Of a stretch of 64,000 nucleotides of DNA, positions 57,430 through 64,000 are shown one piece after another. A program made the position numbers and the translations under genes. The notes beneath the pieces were generated by a model. It did not search any database, was not told where the DNA came from, and saw only the letters and a list, made by a program, of their open reading frames with translations. Numbering within the stretch: the stretch's first letter is position 1; the number at the start of each line of letters is the position of its first letter. Source of the stretch: Phocoena phocoena (lineage: Eukaryota; Chordata; Mammalia; Artiodactyla; Phocoenidae); NCBI RefSeq assembly GCF_963924675.1, contig NC_089240.1:121029680-121093679 (forward strand). Reading direction: 5' to 3'.

Positions 57430-58975
57430 TGGACAGGGATCCAGGAACCAGGAGGGACTCGAACAGCAGTAGAAGTTAGTGTGTATATTTAACTACGATC
57501 TCCTTATTTGACATACTGGATTTTAAAGAGGCGGGGAACTGGTGGTTATTATTCTGAACCTTAGCACATACACAGAAGGAATTATTTTCTTTATTCTATC
57601 CCCTAAGCACTTATAAAAGGAATGAGATCCAGCAACTGAAATCAAGAGCCCAGCAAAAGACAGTGTGCCTTTCTTGACGCACCCCCCCAGGCCCACCCCC
57701 TGGGCAAGGCTTTGTAGAAAGCACACTAAAGGGATGTCCTGCACTTGGATCTAGTAGTGTGATGAACTGAAACAAACTTGACATTGATAACAGCCCGGGA
57801 AAGAGCCTTTTCCAGGAAATTTACCAGAAGTAACATTTTTTTCAGGAGTAAATCAAAAGAGCAAAATAATAGACTTTCACAGTCTACAAAACAGAAGATT
57901 TAGACTTGGTCAGAGGTCTTCTCTCTATCTGTTTGGTGAGAGAGCCAAAAAAAAAAAAGAAAAGAAAAGAAAAATTAATCACAAGTGTAGGGGTCATTCT
58001 TGGAACAGAAAATGCACTCGTTTTTCTGAGGTAGAAAAGAAAGATTGGGAACATTTTGAGGTGGGAAAGAAGGAAGTTGACAGTCCAAGTCAGTAGGACT
58101 CAATCACCTTTGAAAGTGGCTGAGAGTTTCACTGGCTGAAAGGGCAAGAGCAGGGAGGGTGTGATGATTCCCGTGCCTGTTTCCTCCCACGTCCTATGCA
58201 ATTGACAACCTTGCCAGGCCTCACTCAGCATTTTTATGAGGCTCAAAGAGCACACTCCCTGAAGACACATTCTCTAACAGGTTAATTTGTATTTCACATG
58301 AAGACAACGAACAGTCTATTCTCTAGAAGCAGCAAAGGAAATACACAATTTCCCCAAAGGATAATTCATGATTCACCAATGGTAGAGTCCTAATTCAGAG
58401 GCAGGCAGGTCCCAGTATCCCTGGGTCTCTTAGGAGTGTTGAAAAGAGAATCTAGGGCCTGACCCCGCACCTCCATCATCTTCATCATCCCGTACCTAGG
58501 ACTTCTGTGGGAGGACAGGAAGCCAAGGAGGGGTTTGTCAGAAACTGCTGAGACACTGGCTGTCCCTTGTGGGGCTAACTGACCCGCTAAAGATGGGGTA
58601 GAGGCTGTACTACTCTGCACTAGCGGCTGGGCTGACAGCACGGAGGTCTCGCCCTTCACTCACCCAGCACTCTTCTCTCCTGTATCACAAAGGCAGAATG
58701 GAGCTCGACAAACAAGAAGAAAGGCTGGTAGTTTCAAACTGCAGATAAAATAGATAGTACCTATTTTTAGACTGAAGTTATATTTGAGAAAACACTGATT
58801 CTTCTTTTGTTTTCACGAACAACCTGCTCCATCCTGCCAAGGTTGAAACCTGTGCTTCAGTAATGGAAGAAAAACTAAAAAGGAAATAGATGCTTTGTGC
58901 CCATTTCCTGAGCAGGGGGAGTAGTCTAGTTAGAAACTATTTTAGAGAGAGCAATCATAGGTTAAAATAGGCTCT
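57430..58975. other. Low-repeat stretch, no recognised gene
   Basis: Few repeats. An 89-codon minus frame (58659-58390) is Ser/Pro-rich with no domain or promoter. An A/G-rich run sits at 57949-57974. Confidence 0.4.
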
Positions 58976-58980
58976 AAGGT

Positions 58981-59200
58981 GGGCTTCCCTGGTGGCACAG
59001 TGGTAAAGAGTCTGCCTCCTGCCGATGCAGGGGACGCAGGTTCGTGCCCCGGTCCGGGAAGATCCCACATGCCACGGAGCGGCTGGGCCCGTGAGCCATG
59101 ATCGCTGAGCCTGCGCGTCCAGAGTCTGTGATCTGCAACGGGAGAGGCCACAACAGTGAGAGGCCCCCCGTACCGCCACAAAAAAAAAAAAAAAAAAAAT
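58981..59200 (+). mobile_element. CHR-type SINE, short form
   Basis: Starts GGGCTTCCCTGGTGGCACAG, has an extra 3-base CTG/CTC stutter in 'CTGCCTCCTGCCGATGC', ends in a long A run. TSD not evident; the right flank is a MIR. Confidence 0.92.
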
Positions 59201-59385
59201 CCTATTGAGTGGATACTATTGTTACCCCATTTTACATATGAACAAACTAAAACAAAGAAAGATGATTGTCACTTACCTAAGGCCATACAACTAGCAATAA
59301 AAGAACTGGGCTATTTTAACCCAGACAGGGTAGCTCCAGTATTTGGAACTTTTATCCACTGCACATTGGCTGCCTTTATTCTCAT
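59201..59385 (-). mobile_element. MIR SINE remnant, antisense
   Basis: 'TTACCCCATTTTACATATGAAC' and 'TTACCTAAGGCCATACAACTAG', then 'AAAAGAACTGGGCTATTTTAACCC' (split match). Confidence 0.75.
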
Positions 59386-59389
59386 AGTT

Positions 59390-60520
59390 CAGTAGGAATT
59401 ACAGCTACTGGAAATATTTTATACCCTGATATTGGTCTAATTCAGAATACCACTTTCCAGTTAGTCCCAATATTTTACTAGTCAATATTCATTAGTTTGT
59501 ATTTTAAGAACACATTTCTTTGGTCTACATTCTGGAAAGCCTCAATATTCAGCTCATCTCATTTCCAATTTTTATCAAAAATCTTCCGGAGACAAACATA
59601 AAACAACGTAGGTATGTGTCCAAGTGCCAATACATGTTTTAAGATTGAAGCGATCTGTTTTCTCTAAAAACCACCTGGAAAGATACATATTGTCTCTTAC
59701 CATGAGAAAAGCAGCCTGTTGCTTGCTTGCCACGACTCTAATTGATATTAAACAAGTTAAGATGCTGAGAGTTGAAATAAATGAGGCAAAAGATTAGCAA
59801 CAGACAGTTTTTATCTGCAAGTTCTGAGATGAACGTTTTACTTACACGGTATATTTTAGATAGAGCACAGACAGATATAGCTTGCTATTACTAGCTTTCT
59901 CAGAAATGTCCACATCCCATTTGACAAAGAATAACCATACTTTATTCTCTTCCTCCTTTGAACCAAGAATTTTGATCCCTCTTTCACTGGATCCTAGGGA
60001 AACATTTATCAAGGTGTATTCTGTGGGATACTGATAAGTGTTAAGAATAGAAAAGTATTTTGTAGACAAATTTTGAAGGAACTGGGTTACACGAAGTTAA
60101 CCAGTTAACCACGAAGTTAATCTCCATGAAGAAAGCTTCAGAAATTTGTGACCACAAGCTTTTTTCTCTGTAGCATGTCAATGTGGGAAAATTACCTCAC
60201 AAACAGTTTTGGGGCATCAATGTTGTGACATGGTAAGTCATTAAAACTGAAAGAGGGTTTAAAAAACCTCAAATGCTGACTTACGGATTTGCTGTTAGAA
60301 ATTATTCTAGAGAGGAGATGTGAGAAGGAGGTTTCTTGGAAATGCATTTTCCTCGGTTCTACACCTGGAAATCTGGCATAAATTCAGGATCCTATATTTG
60401 GCTTGGAGGAGGCATCTTTCCTTTCGTCTGTGAAGCAAAGCTAGATTTTAGAACCATTGCGTAACGGAAATAACGTTGCTTCATAGCCTAGGGCATATTT
60501 ACAGCACCTCCACCTCAATT
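59390..60520. other. No recognised feature
   Basis: About 1.1 kb without repeat landmarks or a convincing exon. A short direct repeat ACGAAGTTAA lies at about 60091 and 60110. Confidence 0.4.
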
Positions 60521-60528
60521 TTATATAT

Positions 60529-60990
60529 ACTGTGATAGGCACAATAATGCCCCCCAATGATGGCTACGTTTTAATCCCCCAAACCTTTGAATATGTTAAT
60601 TTCCATAGCAAAAGAGATTTTGTAGATCTGATTAAGTTAAGGATTTTGAGATGAGAAGATTATCCTGTATTATCTGGGCCCGTTGTAATCACAAGGTCAT
60701 TATAAGTAGAAGCAGGAGAGTCAGAGAAGAGAGAGAGGTTTAAAGATGCCACACTGCTCTTTGATGTTGGAGGAGGGGCCATGAACCAGGGATTGTAGGC
60801 AGCCTCTAGAACCTGAAAAAAAAGCAAGGAAAAAGATTTCCTCCTAGAGTCTCCAGAAGAACACATCTTGCTGGCACCTTTATTTTAGCCCAGTAAGACA
60901 CATTTTGGACTTCTGACATCCAGCACTATAGGATAATAAATGTTTATTGTTTTAAGCCACTAAGTTTGTGGTAATGTATTACGGCCCGCA
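60529..60990 (+). mobile_element. MLT1-type MaLR LTR, near full length
   Basis: 'AATGCCCCCCAATGATGG', 'TAGATCTGATTAAGTTAAGG', 'CCAGAAGAACACATCTTGC', 'CATTTTGGACTTCTGACATC', 'AATAAATGTTTATTGTTTTAAGCC' (split match). Non-coding, with its own poly(A) signal. Confidence 0.8.
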
Positions 60991-61139
60991 TGTTAAATGT
61001 ACATACTGGTGTAACTGAATTTAACACCTTTTAGTCATGGGAAACCAAATTATTGCGATAACATAAATTCTGCCAATTTACAATCCATGGGTCTAGCTCT
61101 CTGCTGCCCTTAACACTAAGAACACAAAGGGGAGCGATT

Positions 61140-61270
61140 AGCTAGCTATGTTAGTGACACAGAAGCTAGGATCTTTGCTACTTGGCAAGGTTCCCAAAGC
61201 TTTGAATGCAGGTCTGCCTGACTCCAAATTTCAGGCTCTTTTATCCACATCAACTACCTCTCTGAGCATA
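61140..61270 (-). mobile_element. Possible MIR remnant, antisense
   Basis: 'GGTTCCCAAAGCTTTGAATG', 'CAGGTCTGCCTGACTCCAAA' and 'GGCTCTTTTATCCACATCA' fit the antisense MIR core loosely. Confidence 0.5.
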
Positions 61271-61640
61271 TACCGCATAACCGTCACCATGCTTAGTTTA
61301 CCACCTTATATCAGAATTACAATATCGGGGGGAAGTGAAAATGTGGAAATGCTTCGATTTGGGAAAGTATTGTCATCACTAAGGGTAATGTAATATTGTA
61401 GTGCAGCTGGAGGGAAGGGAGAAAAGCACTATTCCTGGGAGAAAGACAAGAACGGCTACTAGAACCAGCATTATGTCCGGTGGACGGGCAGAAAGACTCG
61501 TGAAGATCACACACACGAAACTGACTTCTACAATGCCTAAAACTAAGGTTGAATCAGACTTCAGAGTTTACTTCCTTCACCCACTCCACTGCAAGGCTAA
61601 TAAGCAGTAAGTAAAAATAACGTTGAAATACAGCTGGTGG

Positions 61641-61800
61641 AGCTGTTGGTTAACACGTGGAGGTGCTGGGAGGGTGGTGCAGCTGGAGAAGGCACGGGAG
61701 TTCCATGCCCTTTCCCACATACCCGGCCCTATGCATGTCTTCCATCTGCTTGCCCCTGAGTTATATCCTTTTAGAATCAACTGGTGATCTATGGTTGTGG
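61641..61800 (+). mobile_element. Fragment of the LTR-like repeat seen at 22865-23495
   Basis: 'AACACGTGGAGGTGCTGGGAG', 'TGTCTTCCATCTGCTTGCCCC' and 'GAGTTATATCCTTTTAGAATC' align with that repeat. Family not assigned. Confidence 0.5.
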
Positions 61801-62260
61801 TTGCCAGCAGCATGTTCCAGACCCAGCGTTACTCACCCTCAAGGTTTTTATTGGCACCTCAGCGGGAAGATTCTTGTGGACCAGCTTCAGCCTGCTAGTA
61901 TCCCAGCACGTGGCATCCTGCGTGCCAGCACCAGCCCGTGGCACCCCTGAGAACTTCACTGGAACCCCAACCAACGGCTTCTTGTGAACAAGCTCTAGTC
62001 TGTGACACCAAAGCAAACTCCTCCGCCATCCAGTAGGCTGCAGCCACACGCTCTCCACTGATGTTTAAATTTCAGCCTTGGGGGTAGGAGGCTCTTCCAA
62101 GTCTGTTCCTTCCTTTGGTATTCTCCCAAGCTCTAGCTGCCCCTTACATGTGCTATTCCTATTTAGAGGCTAGCTAGTAGTTTTAATATTGACTTTTCAC
62201 TGTTCAAATTACTGTTACGGTTTCTGTCTCTGGAATGGACCCTCACTGATACAATCTACT
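61800..62260 (+). mobile_element. Possible ancient LTR-like repeat
   Basis: Ends with 'TTACGGTTTCTGTCTCTGGAATGGACCCTCACTGATACAA' (read as two adjacent short matches), similar to the end of 17941-18440. The interior has repeated 'GTGGCA/CCAGC' words. Weak. Confidence 0.35.
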
Positions 62261-62264
62261 GTTT

Positions 62265-63230
62265 CATACTGAAGCATCTCCTGTAACATGGCATTACCCA
62301 TTGGACAGGATTTACCAACTGTACAAACCAAACACTATTAAAACTTAATTACAGTTACTTCTAGAACCATTCTTTTAATAATACTTTAAGTAAAGAGCTG
62401 GAAGAAGTTTTAATTTCTGGAATGAAAGAAGGTAGTTTGATCTCTAGTCCAATATACCATGATGATGTAGACGCAAAAAATGATGGTGAACTGACATAAT
62501 GACTAGCAACTTCTAAGTCGAGCCTTGCTATTAAGGACTCTCTCACCTTCAAGGAATCCACTAAATCTCTTTGTCAAATACATTCTCCATTTCATGCCTG
62601 ACAGTATAAAATCACTGTATCCAGAACAAAGTCTCGTGAAAACCTAAAGGGAAAAGTATACTAAAGTGAGGAGCAACCGGGGGCTCTGAGGTTGGGGTGG
62701 GTGGAGGGAGGGGGCGGGTGCAGGGGTCAGGACTGCTCATCTTTCTCCCTGTTTGGAAGAAATGCCTGAGCAGGATCCAGGACACACAAGACCAGGCAGC
62801 CAGGAACAAGTAGTCGCTGCTGCCCATGCTGGATGGGTGGTGACGGTGGCAGTGGCAGGACATCAGTGGGAGCCAGGGCCTGCCCCTGTGGGTGATCAGA
62901 CCTCTGCTTGGGTACAGGAGTCCAAGACGGCCTTCCTCCTCTGTGGGCTGGGGAGGGAGGTCAGACCCAGACATTTCTAACCACTGATTTTACAGTGTAA
63001 AGGCAAATAGGTAGTGGGAATTAGGGACAAAGGGTATACCGAAGAAAGTAGAGAATTTCAGTCAATAATAGTAAAATCAGTGGCTTCAAGTTGTATGGAA
63101 GTGAGGGTAGTATTAGAGTTTGGGACCAAAGGGAATCTGGGCTTAGAATTTTACTTATGACTCTCAACTTTTAAACCAATCGGTAGTCCATTCATTGACT
63201 CTGACCCACGTGACCTTTTCAAACCAGAAA
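62265..63230. other. No recognised gene; contains a G-rich tract
   Basis: A G-rich stretch lies at about 62691-62727. Open frames on both strands (62974-62612 minus, 62753-62980 plus) overlap and show no domain, so I do not call them. Confidence 0.4.
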
Positions 63231-63235
63231 CAGGC

Positions 63236-63465
63236 ATCTCCAGACCAATAATGAGTAAGGATATTGAATCAGGAATCAAAACACCTCCCAATAAAGAACT
63301 CAGGACCAAATGGCTTCACCGATGAATTCTACCACCAATTTTTCTCAAACTCTTCCAAAAAATAGAAGAAATATAGCTAACCACATTGACTCAGAGAGAA
63401 ATAAAATACCTTAACAGGCCTACGGCTATTAAACAAACTGAAGCAGTATTTAGAAACCTTTACAG
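63236..63465 (+). mobile_element. L1 ORF2 scrap, sense
   Basis: 'CAAAACACCTCCCAATAAAG', 'CAGGACCAAATGGCTTCACC', 'CTCAAACTCTTCCAAAAAAT'. Confidence 0.75.
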
Positions 63466-63469
63466 AAGT

Positions 63470-64000
63470 TCCAGTTTCTGCTTGGGTATAGACACATCTG
63501 GAAAGCACACAGCTCCCATCCTTACAAGAAAGAAAAATAGACGAATCGCTAATTTGTGACTTTTCAACTTTTTTTGACTGTATAATAGAGGTAAGGTTGC
63601 AGGAAACCCAAATAACCCACAAACTGGAGAGAGCCACATGCAGAAACAGATTGAGTATGAATGCTGGCTTACCTGGGACAGAAGCTACTGAACACCGGTA
63701 AGAGAAATTCAGCTGTAACAGTTGACAGACAGGTAGATTCAGGCAGGCAAGAACATGTGAATCTCCTGGGGGCTGCAGGTCATACTCCTGAAGGTTTATT
63801 GTCTCTGGATCCTAATGGGTGCTCATAAGGAAGGCTGAGGAGAGTCCAGAAAGAGCTTCCTTTGTGGAGGGAGCCTAGGAGAAAAGAGTAGCTGCTGCAG
63901 GAGGGGCCCAGAACCCCCCAGGCCTCTTCCCTCATTCTACAAAACAAAAGCCCCAATCTGTTTGTGGAAAAACAAAATCTGCTGGCCTGGTGCACTGTCA
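63470..64000 (-). mobile_element. Possible antisense L1 5' region or other old repeat
   Basis: 'GTTGACAGACAGGTAGATTC', 'AGGAGGGGCCCAGAACCCC' and 'CAAAACAAAAGCCCCAATCTG' are words I associate with antisense L1M/HAL1 5' regions, continuing past the window end. Low certainty. Confidence 0.35.

Noticed and set aside
58390..58659. 89-codon open frame, minus strand
   Set aside because: Ser/Pro-rich without recognisable family; flanks show no promoter or poly(A) signal.
62612..62974. 120-codon open frame, minus strand, Pro-rich
   Set aside because: Overlaps a plus-strand frame in GC-rich DNA; no domain, splice or promoter support.

Overview
This window is mammalian nuclear DNA and almost certainly cetartiodactyl, most likely a whale or dolphin. 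The main evidence is twelve copies of a tRNA-derived SINE whose 5' end reads close to 'ggcttccctggtggcgcag' with pol III A-box and B-box-like segments. This is the CHR-type SINE of Cetacea, hippopotamus and ruminants. Several copies have intact target-site duplications (TSDs). The rest is AT-rich and packed with LINE-1, L2, MIR, MaLR/ERV LTR and Tigger remnants, with no bacterial-type gene organisation.

The only protein-coding gene I can support is small and on the minus strand at about 1885-2800. It has a TATA box (2820-2826), a 41-codon basic first exon (2654-2776), two tandemly duplicated second exons (2237-2467 and 1954-2160), consensus splice sites and a poly(A) signal (1904-1909). Its products resemble the small basic spermatid nuclear transition protein 3 family, which acts in histone-to-protamine exchange in spermatids. 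Three things are odd. The usual start codon reads GTG. Exon 2 is duplicated, giving three possible in-frame products. The promoter carries direct and inverted copies of a module containing a CRE-like half and a CCAAT box.

Region by region: 1-1.5 kb has a microsatellite, an inverted SINE and an antisense L1 3' end. 1.9-3.1 kb is the transition-protein-like gene and its promoter. 3.1-6 kb holds MIR, L2 and an MLT1-type LTR split by a young L1 with a clear TSD. 6.5-10 kb is antisense L1. 10.5-16 kb is a sense L1 ORF2 fragment followed by an L1 with 5' UTR, broken ORF1 and internally deleted ORF2. 16-18 kb is antisense L1 split by a 315-bp Tigger-type MITE. 19.5-24.2 kb is mixed L1, SINE and LTR. 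24.9-30.3 kb has two solo LTRs of one ERV1-like family in opposite orientation, each with a perfect 4-bp TSD; one sits inside a long L1 3' UTR. 32-42 kb is L1 fragments and SINEs. 42-48 kb is mainly L2 and MIR, including an L2 reverse-transcriptase remnant. 49.5-54.6 kb is L1, including a 5' UTR joined directly to the 3' half of ORF2. 54.8-56 kb is antisense L2. 57-64 kb has MIR, L2, MLT1 and LTR relics with long stretches in which I recognise nothing.

The genes do not form an operon or pathway. The biology is one small rapidly evolving testis-type gene in a gene-poor, repeat-dense neighbourhood. Repeat family names come from recognising consensus-like sequence by eye. Element ends are approximate unless a TSD is quoted.
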